DNA of 64,000 bases from Chondrilla cf. caribensis (Eukaryota > Porifera > Demospongiae > Chondrillida > Chondrillidae), in the NCBI GenBank assembly GCA_964020155.1, contig OZ026546.1, positions 2,907,900 to 2,971,899 on the forward strand, read 5' to 3'. Below the pieces are notes generated by a model, which saw only the letters and a program-made list of their open reading frames with translations, searched no databases and was not told the origin of the DNA. The translations under genes were made by a program, and so were the position numbers. Numbering within the stretch: the stretch's first letter is position 1; every line of letters starts with the position of its first letter. Below, one piece after another: positions 1 through 21,599 of the stretch.

Positions 1-445
1 TTACAAATAACATTATCAAACATACACAAAGACATGTGAGTACATGGATGCATACATAGAGTGGGGAGGAGGTTGATCAAGAGTACACAAACCACAGTGA
101 TTGTTGTATACTGAAGGTACATACGTACGTATGTACTGTAGGTGCACCTCTGAGTACTCTGATATCAGGAAAATAGATATGGTCTTTGAATAATAATACA
201 TCATTCTTTTGTATCCTGGTTGAGGGGTGGATCAAAGGAAAAACTGTGCGTACATAAGCCATGTAGCACAGGTCAGTGATACAGCACAGGTCACCAGACA
301 GGTTTCATTGTTAGGATTTATTGCGTGAGAACAATTAAGGCAGGAAATTAGTAAACACATTTCTATTGCATATAATATGTTGTATTGAGCTATGCGCATA
401 TTTGCTGTATAAATTTTCTATCAATCTCCACACCAGGATACAAGG

Positions 446-570
446 TAGTTATATCCTGCCTAGGTATGCTGCAGCAGATAAAGTGCTAACAGATTACCTC
501 GGGCTTCGCCCTCAGTAATCAATTAGCACTTTATATCTGGTGCAGCACACCTAGGCAGGATATAACTATT
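446..570. repeat. Foldback hairpin H1 with GGGC-TTC-GCCC loop
   Basis: The left arm (GTTATATCCTGCCTAGGT...) and right arm (...ACCTAGGCAGGATATAAC) are imperfect inverted repeats of about 55 bp. The centre reads CCTCGGGCTTCGCCCTCAG. Confidence 0.8.
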
Positions 571-1125
571 ACACACAGTACAGATGTAGGTAACTAAGGA
601 TTTTCAAAATGGCATGGATCACGACAGAGTACACGCTAGGCAGTGATGCTCGCCCTCTCAAACATGACGATGGACTCAATGCTACAATTGGAGTGCACCC
701 TTCCAAACACCACGAAGGCCCACCTCCTGTACTGTGAATTGAATAAGGTGCTTGTTTCAGAGACTTCTTCATATTTATCTATGATCTGAATATAATGAAG
801 AAATAATAGTAGAATATAACTTATGATTTGGTACATACAATGAATGTCACAAAATGTATGAAATTCAAATGGCCTGCCCATACATACATGCATGATAATA
901 CATGTAATAGTTATATCCTGATGTGGTGATTGATAGAATCCTCCCCTCAACCAGGATACATGTACATACATATGTACAGGCAGTCACTAATGTAATGGCA
1001 TGTATGTACACTTGTGCTCAAGTGCACACTTGTACAGTGTTTTACACACATACGTACATGCTTAATACATTATAAATAAATACTACATTCTATATATTAG
1101 ATATGTAGATACTTATACAAAGACA

Positions 1126-1212
<87 letters not shown>
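1126..1212. repeat. (CA)n array
   Basis: A CA array with one TA interruption, in an intron of the ABCA-like gene. Confidence 0.95.
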
Positions 1213-1214
<2 letters not shown>

Positions 1215-1242
1215 GACCCATGATTCATTGAGATACACTTAC

Positions 1243-4200
1243 TTCAACAATTATATCATCAATCTCATCACTTGAATTCAATTCGAGGAAAAAAGGCACC
1301 TTTATAGTACTAGTATAGTTATCTGTCGGGTCCTGCAAAGAAAGAGCAGATAAAAATCTCAGGTGTATCTACCCCCAGTAGTGATTGTACATAAATGCCA
1401 AACTGATATTACAGTCGAAAGCTTACGAAATTAGCTTGACAATAGCTCCCATTTGAATAGTTCCTCGAGTTAATTGCAAACTCAGTAGCAAATTCAAACT
1501 GGTTGGCAGCATCCATTGTTAAACCTGGGAGAGCAGGTAGGACTGTATCAATCAAACACACACACTCATTCAACATAGCACACAGCAAGATGCACATACA
1601 GAAATACAGTTCACTTACTGTGTTCCATATTAGAGGCATTATGTTATTAAAATACACATCTGTATAATATACATGTATATTAAACAAGCAATTTGAATTC
1701 AAAAACTTGTGGGGCTACTGCCCCCACACTCAAATTACTTGGGCGTCTTTCTTAGGCTCAGAAGAACCTTCGCTGAAGTTAATACATTCGATGGAGCTTC
1801 AGGGCACGAATTCTAGCCCAATTCCTAATTGTCAGCATTTAAAATCAGCCATCTTTCTTCACGCAATATAAATTATAATATAAATTCATATTTGCGGTTA
1901 TGCGTATATCGGAAAGCGTTACATACTGTAAGTCAAAATGAAAATAATATAATATAAAAAATAATATATTTTATATAATATATAAAATTGTATTGCATAT
2001 ACAGTATGACATTGTAGTGATCGAAATGCCAGATAAAATTGCATTGACATAAACAATATACTGAGTACGTAGAAGACACACATATGTAAGTAAATACAGC
2101 ACAGATCTGCATAGTTCACACTGTATAGATATTTGTCCAAGAACTATAACATCCATAAATGACTACAGTACATGTATGCATGTACATACATACAAGCACA
2201 GCCCAAAAATTAAAGACTGCATGTATGTACATATATACATGTATCCTGGTTGAAGGTAACATCAAAGGAACCGATTCAAGTACATTTCCCATGTACTAGC
2301 TCAGAACGGATGAAGTTGATACACTTTTCAACAAATCCTGATTAAATTTGATACACTTCTTGACAAAATGTAATTAGTTCTGAGTTGCCAGGATACACAA
2401 TAGATAAATCCCTCCTTGGATTGGTACATGGGAAATTGTACTCATTGCAAAGACTAATTGACCGAGGGCGCACACTACATATATACACACAGTGAACATC
2501 CTTGATCTGTTGTAGGTATGTCCACATACATCCACGTAAGTACTATTATAATACGAGTGTGGTATGTGCAGACGTATTTCCCATTTGTGTGAAGGCCCAC
2601 TGGTTGAATTTGAAAATATACCAATAGGTATTTCCGAAAACCCCCCATTGCACTTCGTCACTATGTTATGTTATGCAATGCCAAAAAAATGAAATTGAAA
2701 GTTTCTCCATTATGACATGTAGGAGTATTAACCATATCCAGGTAGTATGAAAAAGACTTTCATATTCACCATACAAATACTGTACCCTCTCATACAGAAT
2801 CATGCAAGTCAGCATACACGTAATGACAAGACTGGATCTCTAGTTCAAGCTCTCATGATTCCAGGCTTGTGGCAACGGGGATTGAAGGGAATAAATGAAA
2901 CTTGAAAAGTACGTACATGATACAGAGGAAAATGTTAAGACAAACTTTAAGGGTCCAACAAAATGAGTTCTTGCTACCATATGCTCTTATTGGGATTTGC
3001 CTACTATATGTACACCACTACAGCAAACCGAACGTTCTCGAAAATTGGTTTGTATTAAGCAGCAATTTGTCTTAAGAGTGTTTGTTGTAATGAGTTTCTA
3101 CTGAAATTGCTACAATACAATAGCTGTTGGCATGCAGGAACTTATAACAGTTGGAAATGACTGAAATGTTCTCTGCTGGGCAGCAATACAGAAGGTTTTA
3201 AGATTCTTATTTTGAACTGGAAGAAATATCACAACAAACAGCAATGTTGACAAATACACACACAGGGTAACAACAACAAACAGCAAGGTTGACAAATACA
3301 CACACAGGGTAACAACAACAAACAGCAATGTTGACAAATACACACACAGGGTAATAACAACAAACAGCAATGTTGACAAATACACACACACAGGATAACA
3401 ACGACAATCTGCCATTATGTGTGTAAGAGGATCCCGAAGCACCACTGCAGGAGTTATGAGAGACACCGATATCCTTCTGGCCAACAAGGAAGGTGGTCTC
3501 TAACTAAATTAATACATGTAACCTTTATCTAATACTATCTAATATTTATGGTACTCAGTTATATGGCCTCACAATGCATGCAGTTTTGTTTCTTCATACG
3601 ATTATGTTTATGTTTATTACCTATTTACATGTATTGTAGCTATTAGTTTTTTCATTTTGTACAGTGTGTATGTACTACATATACGTACATACGTACAATC
3701 AGCAATGTTGACACATACACACAAGGTAAACAAAAACAGCAATGTTAACAAATACACACACAGGGTAATAAGAATAATCAGCAATGTTGTCATACACTAC
3801 AACAAACAGCAATGTTGTCATACACTACAACAAACAGCAATGTTGTCATACACTACAACAAACAGCAATGTTGTCATACACTACAACAAACAGCAATGTT
3901 GCCATACACTACAACAAACAGCAATGTTGTCATACACTACAACAAACAGCAATGTTGCCATACACTACAACAAACAGCAATGTTGTCATACACTACAACA
4001 AACAGCAATGTTGTCATACACTACAACAAACAGCAATGTTGTCATACACTACAACAAACAGCAATGTTGTCAAACACTACAACAAACAGCAATGTTGTCA
4101 AACACTACAACAAACAGCAATGTTGTCAAACACTACAACAAACAGCAATGTTGTCATACACTCACCCAAAAAGCCTCTGACAGAACCTGTGTCGGTAAGC

Positions 4201-4962
4201 TCTCCCAGATCAACATCAGCATTGCTGTGAGCATGGAAATATGAAAACAGTAGAGTGGTGAGGACACATTATGTACAATCACCAAGTTAGTCATGTGACA
4301 ATCACCAGATTAGTCATGTGACATTCACCAAAGTAGTCATGTGACAATCACCAGGTTAATCGTGTAACAATCACCAAGTTAGTCATGTGACAATCACCAG
4401 GTTGGTCATGTGACACTCACTTGACATAGTAGAAATGAGGCAAGTTGTACAGCACCAGTTGATGACAGGAATACATTCTGTTAACAGATATGTTGTATTT
4501 CTCAGTCACGACTTCAAGGAACGGAGCTAAAGAGCTAATATTAATATTATAACGGTTACCCAGAAAAGGGACGATATTCACCCAGGGAACGGTGCAGTTT
4601 CCAGGCCGATTGTTCTCATTTTGCACACAGGGTACAATCGTTGGTAGAGCTGCACAGTTATATAATACATAGTTTGGATTAGAAAAGACCAGAAGATGAA
4701 ATGAAACCATTTTTTGGGAAATGTGGCACACTGTGAACAGCACCAAAATCATGAATACGTACGTTTATTCCCCAAGCATGACTGCAACTGAATTAGTTAC
4801 AAGTTTATATTCAGTATGGTTGTATTTTCAATTTCAATGAATACTAACCAATGAAAATGTCTCAATAATACAAATAACCCAATATGTCTCTTTTGTTTGT
4901 GTATTCAATCTTGTCTATAATTGGTGTGCATACGTACATGTGACTATGTGTGTTTGCATGTG

Positions 4963-5021
<59 letters not shown>

Positions 5022-5068
5022 ATGTGCATGTATGTATGTGTGTGTATGTGCATGTGTGTGTGTGTGTG

Positions 5069-5125
<57 letters not shown>

Positions 5126-5804
5126 AACACACCTTGTGGAAAGGGAACTTCACCGGAACCTGGAACAGTCACATGGTTGTTTGCTATAATAGTATTGGTG
5201 ATGAACTGCATGAGACCTGCAACCGTTAAAATGATGAACGGAGCGACAATCTGACAAAGGAGGATAGCCCAGGATTTGTACTGGAGCGTAAAGTCCATTA
5301 GAAACTGTACAAGAGACGAATAACAGATAATGCTCTGTACACAAATGAACAAGTATGAGGAAGTGGAAATGATGTGGTGTCTTGGGGTGAATTGACCAAA
5401 TTCACTGGCTCAAGTAATGAACATAGTGTTAACACATGCCATATGAGGAAGATTGATGAGACCTCGATAGCTAGTACATTTCATCTGCTTTAGGATCTCT
5501 CTCTCTCTCTCTCTCTCCCCCCCCCCCTTCCCTCCCTCCCTCCCTCTCCAGGCTCCAAAATTTGAATTCTCAGAAAGCGCTCTAACTTCGCTATCATGCA
5601 TGTATGTACGAAGCAATTTGAATGTATACTGTCACACAAAGCGATGGGATCACTTACTAGAGCTCTGAACTGGTGGAAAAAGTTGACTTTTCTCGCAAAC
5701 CGGGGATCCCTACTCCTTTCATATCGACGAGGTTTTTGGTCGAATACGGCTCCGTTCTCGATAACCCTCGACTGGGTCTCAACGTCTAATTTTTCTTCCT
5801 CCAT
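1243..5804 (-). CDS. ABCA-like transporter, N-terminal part (partial, runs off window)
   Basis: Exons on the minus strand that join in phase are 5804-5658, 5304-5133, 4649-4421 and 4224-4166, all with GT-AG borders (donors GTAAGT, GTGTGT, GTGAGT, GTGAGT). The first reads MEEEKLDVETQ...FHQFRAL and joins phase 0 to FLMDFTLQYKSWAILL..., which starts a hydrophobic helix (about residues 58-80). A Cys- and N-glycosylation-rich extracellular stretch follows. A basic cytoplasmic lead, one helix and a large ectodomain is how ABCA half 1 begins; that family assignment is inference, because no nucleotide-binding domain lies in the window. Further likely exons are 2661-2530, 1524-1427 and 1332-1243 (the last two join in phase) and one near 800-620, but I could not chain them all. 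An in-frame Met also exists at 5849, so the start is uncertain. It is head to head with the Nudix gene. Confidence 0.5.
3232..3400. repeat. Minisatellite, ~42-bp unit, about 4 copies
   Basis: The unit contains AACAGCAATGTTGACAAATA and CACACACAGGGTAACAAC. It lies in the ABCA-like gene and reads as a low-complexity Val/Cys frame on the minus strand, which I do not call coding. Confidence 0.85.
3780..4160. repeat. Minisatellite, 28-bp unit, about 13 copies
   Basis: The unit is AACAGCAATGTTGTCATACA followed by CTACAACA, nearly identical between copies. It ends just before exon 4 of the ABCA-like gene (4166-4224). The open frames through it come from a 28-bp period free of stops and are not genes. 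Confidence 0.9.
4262..4418. repeat. Minisatellite, ~23-bp unit, about 7 copies
   Basis: The unit is CAATCACCAAGTTAGTCATG plus TGA. It lies in the intron between exons 3 and 4 of the ABCA-like gene. Confidence 0.85.
4964..5123. repeat. (TG)n / GCATG compound array
   Basis: TG runs are interrupted by GCATGTGCATGTATGTA-type blocks. It lies directly after the exon 2 donor of the ABCA-like gene on the minus strand. Confidence 0.95.
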
Positions 5805-5972
5805 CAATTCTCTCTCACGAAGCGACTGAAGACACGTGACCACACTCATGACCGTGATAGAGTAGAGGCATTGCGTAACACCCGTGCACCACGAGCAGAC
5901 ATTACGTAACCTACCTGTAATGTGTCCTACGAGACGTTGATCTTTGATATACTGCATGCGCAACGTGGTATC

Positions 5973-9291
<3,319 letters not shown>

Positions 9292-9963
9292 ACTATTGAA
9301 ACTGTTTTTGTTGATGGGTTGTACATTTTCAAAATGCAGGTAAAGTGATTATTTTCATATTAATTGTGCAATGTACATATATTAAAAACGACTGAAGGAT
9401 CTGGCTCGGTCCAATCCCGGCCCTACCTGTCCCCCTGTGTGTAATGTGGAGAGTCTGGAGACGAGTCCTACGTAATTGTGCTGTAAAGAACTAGTGTTAA
9501 CATTGCTGTTACAGTGACTAAATATATGTATATATATAATGTGCCTGAATGGGTGAGGACATACATGGGTGTATTATGTATGCTCGAATCCCAACTACCA
9601 AACACATACTATAAGCGATCGCGATATAAACATTAATTTGTATGTATACATATACAAATTATATATTGCTTCCATCCAATAATTCTATTGTGTGAAGTGT
9701 AGAGACATAATTAACAGCAAATCACATGTTACTGAACAGCATAGTCATATCCAAATTACTTATTCTTGAAAACAATCCTATAAACTTCACAGTGGCTTTG
9801 TTGCCTAGAAACCATCATTAGAAATATTTTTGAATTCTTGAATGTTTTGGATATGCTAACGATATTCATGATGCGGCGCCGAGCAGGTGCTTGTCACGTG
9901 TTTATATGGCTACATTGTCGCGTCTCTGATTTTAGCTATTTCGTGATGGTCATGTCTTTCAGA
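9292..9963. other. Spacer between NUDT16 and gene C
   Basis: It probably contains the Nudix 3' UTR and the gene C promoter. The part from about 9410 is alignable with 31220 and 51850. No other gene is seen. Confidence 0.5.
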
Positions 9964-16474
<6,511 letters not shown>

Positions 16475-16873
16475 AGATGCTGTTATGAGGACATTTTATT
16501 TTTCCCGATATAATAATTTATATCTTATGCATGTTTTTATCTGTGTATATCCAGCACTGTCCCTTACCACTGTATTTCCTTATTATGTTTGTAAAGATTG
16601 CAAAGTTTTGTTTCATATTATATACGTATATTATTATGCATATGAATGCACATGTAGTTATGATTAGCTATTACACATGTAGCCAATTCGTATATAATAT
16701 ATATATTTGCAGTCATGGGATCAATCTAGACAGGCAGGCCTATTATATTATGCATACATATGTATTTAATAATTGTCCTTATAATATATAATGCTGTATA
16801 TTATACATAATTCCAAGTCGTAATAATATAATTATGTATAATACTGGGCTACATTGTGTTATATGAATATGTT

Positions 16874-16972
16874 CTATTTGTATCATGTCTATTCGGGGTG
16901 TATCCGATTTGTCACGAGTCCCGAGGGCGAGTAGACAAATCCGGTACACCCCAAATAGACATTATACAAATG
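16874..16972. repeat. Foldback hairpin H2
   Basis: Arms of about 40 bp (CTATTTGTATCATGTCTATT... and its complement) surround a CGAGTCCCGAGGGCGAG centre. It lies at the left edge of sequence absent from the uninterrupted paralogous block at 51.34 kb. Confidence 0.8.
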
Positions 16973-17220
16973 GCTTGTATCCCGAATCTGCTTGGCCGAC
17001 GTATTCGAATTTTTACTGCAACCATAGATACTCTAACCATAGACTATGCTCTAACACCTTGAGTCTAGTTTAGTTGTTAGAGTATCTGTACGACGGCGAA
17101 GTCGAAGAAACTTCTTACGCTATGAATGAGCCAGAAGACGATTACGAGCCTCCAAATAAACTGCGCAAACCCTAAAACACCGCCGTTACTAAAGTACAAG
17201 CTGACCACTCCAAAGGATAT

Positions 17221-17432
17221 ATGGTAAGGTGCCCTAATTTCGGACATCAAGTATCATAATCTATCTTAAACTTTTACACTTTAATAGCTTTGGATGCTTC
17301 GTAGATTGAGGCTCAGTTCGAATTCGATACCAATCTTGATCCAACAACGGTTCGCGAATTAAGAGAAATTTAATCGCTACAATCCAAAGCGTCCGCGATT
17401 AGGAAGTGTCCGGAATTAGGGCTCCCCACCAT
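17221..17432. mobile_element. Small inverted-repeat element (MITE-like)
   Basis: The left end GGTAAGGTGCCCTAATTTCGGACAT and the right end, read in complement, GGTGGGGAGCCCTAATTCCG match over about 25 bp. It carries the CCGGACA word also found in the pogo-like inverted repeats, and has no open frame of note. Confidence 0.5.
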
Positions 17433-17576
17433 GTATTCCCAAAAACACAGAAAGAACACCAAATGCGCCGTAAATGTCTCCAATTCTTCTGTATACATTA
17501 ATAATTATTGTTGCATGGTTGGTTGTGAGATCAAAGGACTAAAGTGTGCATTTACTTTGGTTATTGCACACTTTCA

Positions 17577-20500
17577 GAATCAGAATCAGAATCAGAAGTC
17601 TTATTTATACTGGGGGCAACCACTAGCCCATAGGGCTACTACTAAGGTGCCCAGTGAAAAAAAATACAACGACAGAGAACATAAAAGAGTAAGACAAAAA
17701 CTAAATACAATTAAATAAGCATTAAGGGTCATTTTTATAAATATAACAGTAAGCTGTAATGGTAGTATTAAAATAATTTAAGTTAATTAGCATATATTAG
17801 GTTAAAAAAATAAGGAGCTGAACATTAACAAATTGAATTTAAATAAGTACGAACAAATGTGGTAAAACCATGCAATGAATTCATTTGTCTTGCTTCCGCT
17901 GGTAGTGAATTCCATACTTTCGGGCCAGTAAAACTAAAAGCATCTTTTCCGTGGTTGGTGGAGGCTTGTGGCAGATGGAAGCAATCAGTGGCGGCATATC
18001 TTGTGTTATGCTGATGCAGGTGGGAGGATGGAGTCATTATTGCCGACAGGTAGACAGGAGCTAACTTGTTTTTCAGCTTGAACATTAGAGTGGCCACATG
18101 TAGTTTACGCCTTGCTGTAAGGGTAGACCATCCTAACTCCTTCCTGACCCATGTGGCAGAGGTTTGCTTTGGTACCTTAAGGATAATACGTCCAGCGAAG
18201 TTTTGGAGTCTTTCCAGTTTGGTTGATAGTTTCAAAGGGCAGTTTGTCCACACCACATCACAGTAGTCTAGGCTCGGTAAGATATATGTTTGGTAGTACA
18301 TTTGCAGAGCTGATCTAGGTAAGAACCATGAGAGTCGACGTAGTAGGTTGATACTTCTTGACACTTTACTCGATATATACTGGATGTGGCTATTCCAAGT
18401 GAGGTGGTGGTCTATTATACAGCCGAGGAGCTTAAATGTGCTAACTTGCTCTACTGAGGTGCTGTCTAGTGAGATATCAAGGGGAGGAGGGTTCAACTTG
18501 GATGAGTGTATGAGCATACACTTCGTCTTAGATAAATTTAGTCTGAGCTTGTTGTCTGTCATCCAGTTGTTGCAGCTGGTCAGTGCGGATATGAGGGTGG
18601 ACCTGATCTGCTGTACAGACGTTCCTGTGGTGTAGATGGTTGTGTCATCAGCAAACAATATCGTAGATGCATCAGTTGGACACGAGAGGGGTAGGTCATT
18701 TACATGGATTGCAAATAAGGTGGGTCCTAGTATGGAACCTTGGGGAACGCCGGCGAGGGTGGTGTCAGGTTCTGACTTGGTGTTATCAATGATGGTGAAT
18801 TGGGAGCGGTCAGACAAATAGGATTTGAACCATTCTACTGTAGGTGGTGAGACTCCAACTTGGCCCAGTTTCTTCAGTAGCAAGGAGTGATCTACGGTAT
18901 CAAAAGCTTTGGACACATCTAGGTAGAGGACACCGACTAGTAAACCTGAATCAAGAGCTTGATGCCAGTCATTTGTGATCTTAAGGAGAGTGGTTGCTGT
19001 TGAGTGCTTGGGACGGAACCCAGACTGGTGGGGGTAGACAAGATTGTTTGCATCAAGATGGTCAGTCAGCTGAGTATGTACTACCCGTTCTATAACTTTG
19101 CTACAAGTAGGTAGGAGTGAGATTGGTCGGTAGTTAGTCAGGAGGTGTTTTTCCCCACCTTTATGTAGTGGTTTAACTCTGGCTAGTTTCCATTTCTTGG
19201 GAAAGTTACTGGATAGGAGTGAGGAGTTGATGATGTCCGTTAAGGGTTGAGCAACGATTGGGCCAACTGATTTTAGGATGGAAGGCGGGATGTTGTCGGA
19301 TCCAGTGCTTTTGTTGGTATTTAGAGAGCGAATCACATCAAGACAGGCTTCAGTTGAGATGGGTTTGAGGTGGAGGCAAGTGATAGATGAAGTGGTTTGG
19401 ATGGTGTGTGAGGGTGAGGGTGGATGAGTGACAGATCGAGGTGGAGTTATGGTGGTATGTGAGGGTGTTAGGATGGTGTGTGAGGGTGGATACGTGACAG
19501 ATTTAGGTGGAGTCATGGCGGTATGTGAGGGGGGTTGAATAGTGTATGAAGGTGGGTGGGTGATAGACTGAGGTGGAGTTGTGGAACAAGAGATAGATAC
19601 AAAATGGCGATTGAATTTGTTGGCAAGGGAAAGTGAGTCACATTGAAAAGATTTCCAGTTTGTAGTGGAGGAAGGCACAGCTGACTTGATAGCTTTCCAC
19701 AGGTAGGATGGAGAAGTTCCTTTGGAGATTAGTGTGGAAAAGTATGTCCTTTTGCTGTCACGGAGCAGACGAGTCACCTGGTTTCGCTCTTTCTTGTACA
19801 AGGTCCAGTCAGCTGGAGATGATGACCTTCGAAATCTTGCAAGGAGCCTGTTCTTCTTGTCAATGGTCTTGCGGAGGGTGGCAGAGATCCATGGAGGCGA
19901 TTTCCGTTTTGAGCGAAAGGTCTTCCAGGGAGCATGGATGTCCAGGCAGTCATTGAAGAGTTTCTCGAATGTATCTAATTTATCATCTGGTGAGTCAAAA
20001 GTTTCAACAACAGACCAAGGCAACTGTTGTAGATCTTCTTGAAAAGATGAGATGTCAAATTTCTTGAAAGACCTTCTGGTGATAAGAGTAGACACATTCT
20101 TTGGGCGCTTCCAAGTCAGGGTGACAAAGGTCATGAGGTGGTCAGCAATGGCAACATTGAGAGTACCAGCAGAGGATACTAAGTTGCGGTTGGATATAAG
20201 GAAGAGATCTATGATGGTACTAGTAGAGGAGGTGATTCTCGTTGGGGTAGTTATAGGTTGGTAAAGATGGTAAGAGTTTATGAGCTCCATCAAGTGATTT
20301 TTCATTGGGTGGTTACTACAGTCAGATACATTTATGTTAGCATCACCACAAAGAATAACATTTCTGTAACAGGATAAGGCAGTTTCTATCTCTGAGAACA
20401 GCTGGTTGACAGAAGTCAGTGGAGTACTTGGTGGACGGTAAAAGCAACCTAACAATAATGGAAATGGAAATGACTTATGATTTAGTTCGGTCCAGATGGT

Positions 20501-21595
20501 TTCAACATAACTTCCATTTGTTGAGATGTTCAAGTTCTTAGTTGCCTGATAGCTGTTTCGAGAGTAGATGATTACGCCACCCCCATGACGGTTGCGATCA
20601 TACCTGAGAGCCTGATAGCCATCAATTTCAATTTCACTGTCCATAACAGAGTGGTCAAGCCAGGTTTCAGACACAGCAATAGCATCAGGGTTGAGTTTGA
20701 GAATGGTCAGTTTCAACTCATCAAGATGTGGCAAAAGACTGCGAATGTTGACATGGACAATATGAAGGCCAGTTTGTTGAGATGATGGGTTAAATGAAAA
20801 GTTTCTGGTGGCGATGTAAGATGGTGACTGAGTATTACTAAGAGCATGTACTGAGGATGATGACAGTGACATTGATGGGAGTGATGACAATGATAGGGGG
20901 ACCTGGGAGTTCGAATTATTATTATGCTCAGTAGCTGAGTCATGATTGGAGTCGATGTTAGACACAGGTTCGAAAAAACTGTCTGAGAAATTTGGCAACG
21001 AGCATCTGGTACAGAACCATTCTTCATCACTATGGGCAAGAGCTAAGTAGATATTTTTAGACATGAACTCACACTGTCTGTGAAACCAGCAGTCGCATCC
21101 ATTACACTGTAGTCCATCTTGGTTTGATTTCACAGGCTTGTCGCATCTAGAGCACGGGAATTTGTAGGTTGGGCCAGGGTTCACTTCAATATCTCCGGAT
21201 AACAGCAACAAAAGCGCGATTGTTCCAATACAGGCAGTGATATAGACACAGACAGCAAGTGACGTGCACACTACCAATAGGCGGAGTTGTCTGAGAAGAG
21301 ATTTTGACGATAGCAACGGGGTCCTCGATCTCCGTCGGACGTCCACCCGGGTGTTGAGGTGTGAAAGACGATTTCCAGGCACATTCCGCATCAAGAAACA
21401 TCCGAAACTCGGTGAAATCCTGTCTTTGTGCGTGTTTTCCTCGGGGCAGAAAGTTCTTTTTATAACGATAAGAACTAACAAGTGAAACAGCAGACGTCTT
21501 GACACAGCGCGAAATGAAGCCGCCATCTTTATCTTCACACGATCCGAATGTGAGTCACAACAACGAGTCACACAATCCGAATCACTTTAAGGTGG
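17577..21595 (-). mobile_element. CR1/L2-like LINE, near full length
   Basis: The element reads on the minus strand, from just upstream of its ATG (21571) to a 3' end of short TTCTGA tandem repeats at about 17577-17598, as CR1/L2 elements finish. The host flank lacks it in the paralogous block at 51.34 kb. One long ORF fills it. Confidence 0.75.
17825..21571 (-). CDS. LINE polyprotein: leader, 2A motif, PHD finger, APE endonuclease, reverse transcriptase
   Basis: One intact ORF of 1248 residues. Residues 20-40 and 95-125 are hydrophobic; residues 126-134 are GDIEVNPGP, a canonical 2A ribosome-skipping motif (D-x-E-x-NPGP), right before a PHD-type finger (C140, C143 ... C187, C190). An APE-like endonuclease follows (from about 269: LHIVHVNIRS, SETWLDH, DRNRHGGGV, GDANINV, ADH). 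A Pro/Thr/His tandem stretch precedes the reverse transcriptase (YRPISLLP, YLDVSKAFDTVDH, GVPQGSILGP, FADD near residue 970) and thumb region. Motif spelling fits the CR1/L2 side of the Jockey group; exact clade is not established. Because the frame is uninterrupted, the copy is probably young. Confidence 0.85.
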   Translation of the reverse strand: MTRCCDSHSDRVKIKMAASFRAVSRRLLFHLLVLIVIKRTFCPEENTHKDRISPSFGCFLMRNVPGNRLSHLNTRVDVRRRSRTPLLSSKSLLRQLRLLVVCTSLAVCVYITACIGTIALLLLLSGDIEVNPGPTYKFPCSRCDKPVKSNQDGLQCNGCDCWFHRQCEFMSKNIYLALAHSDEEWFCTRCSLPNFSDSFFEPVSNIDSNHDSATEHNNNSNSQVPLSLSSLPSMSLSSSSVHALSNTQSPSYIATRNFSFNPSSQQTGLHIVHVNIRSLLPHLDELKLTILKLNPDAIAVSETWLDHSVMDSEIEIDGYQALRYDRNRHGGGVIIYSRNSYQATKNLNISTNGSYVETIWTELNHKSFPFPLLLGCFYRPPSTPLTSVNQLFSEIETALSCYRNVILCGDANINVSDCSNHPMKNHLMELINSYHLYQPITTPTRITSSTSTIIDLFLISNRNLVSSAGTLNVAIADHLMTFVTLTWKRPKNVSTLITRRSFKKFDISSFQEDLQQLPWSVVETFDSPDDKLDTFEKLFNDCLDIHAPWKTFRSKRKSPPWISATLRKTIDKKNRLLARFRRSSSPADWTLYKKERNQVTRLLRDSKRTYFSTLISKGTSPSYLWKAIKSAVPSSTTNWKSFQCDSLSLANKFNRHFVSISCSTTPPQSITHPPSYTIQPPSHTAMTPPKSVTYPPSHTILTPSHTTITPPRSVTHPPSPSHTIQTTSSITCLHLKPISTEACLDVIRSLNTNKSTGSDNIPPSILKSVGPIVAQPLTDIINSSLLSSNFPKKWKLARVKPLHKGGEKHLLTNYRPISLLPTCSKVIERVVHTQLTDHLDANNLVYPHQSGFRPKHSTATTLLKITNDWHQALDSGLLVGVLYLDVSKAFDTVDHSLLLKKLGQVGVSPPTVEWFKSYLSDRSQFTIIDNTKSEPDTTLAGVPQGSILGPTLFAIHVNDLPLSCPTDASTILFADDTTIYTTGTSVQQIRSTLISALTSCNNWMTDNKLRLNLSKTKCMLIHSSKLNPPPLDISLDSTSVEQVSTFKLLGCIIDHHLTWNSHIQYISSKVSRSINLLRRLSWFLPRSALQMYYQTYILPSLDYCDVVWTNCPLKLSTKLERLQNFAGRIILKVPKQTSATWVRKELGWSTLTARRKLHVATLMFKLKNKLAPVYLSAIMTPSSHLHQHNTRYAATDCFHLPQASTNHGKDAFSFTGPKVWNSLPAEARQMNSLHGFTTFVRTYLNSIC

Positions 21596-21599
21596 ATTA

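Noticed and set aside
1619..1659. Possible extra exon of the ABCA-like gene (VYFNNIMPLIWNT)
   Set aside because: It has a good GTAAGT donor and a CAG acceptor, but its only open frame ends in phase 0, while the next exon (1524-1427) needs phase 1.
3657..4244. Repeat-rich 195-codon frame over the 28-bp minisatellite, or a CRISPR-like array
   Set aside because: The units are contiguous with no spacers, the genome is an animal's, and the stretch lies in an intron of the minus-strand gene.
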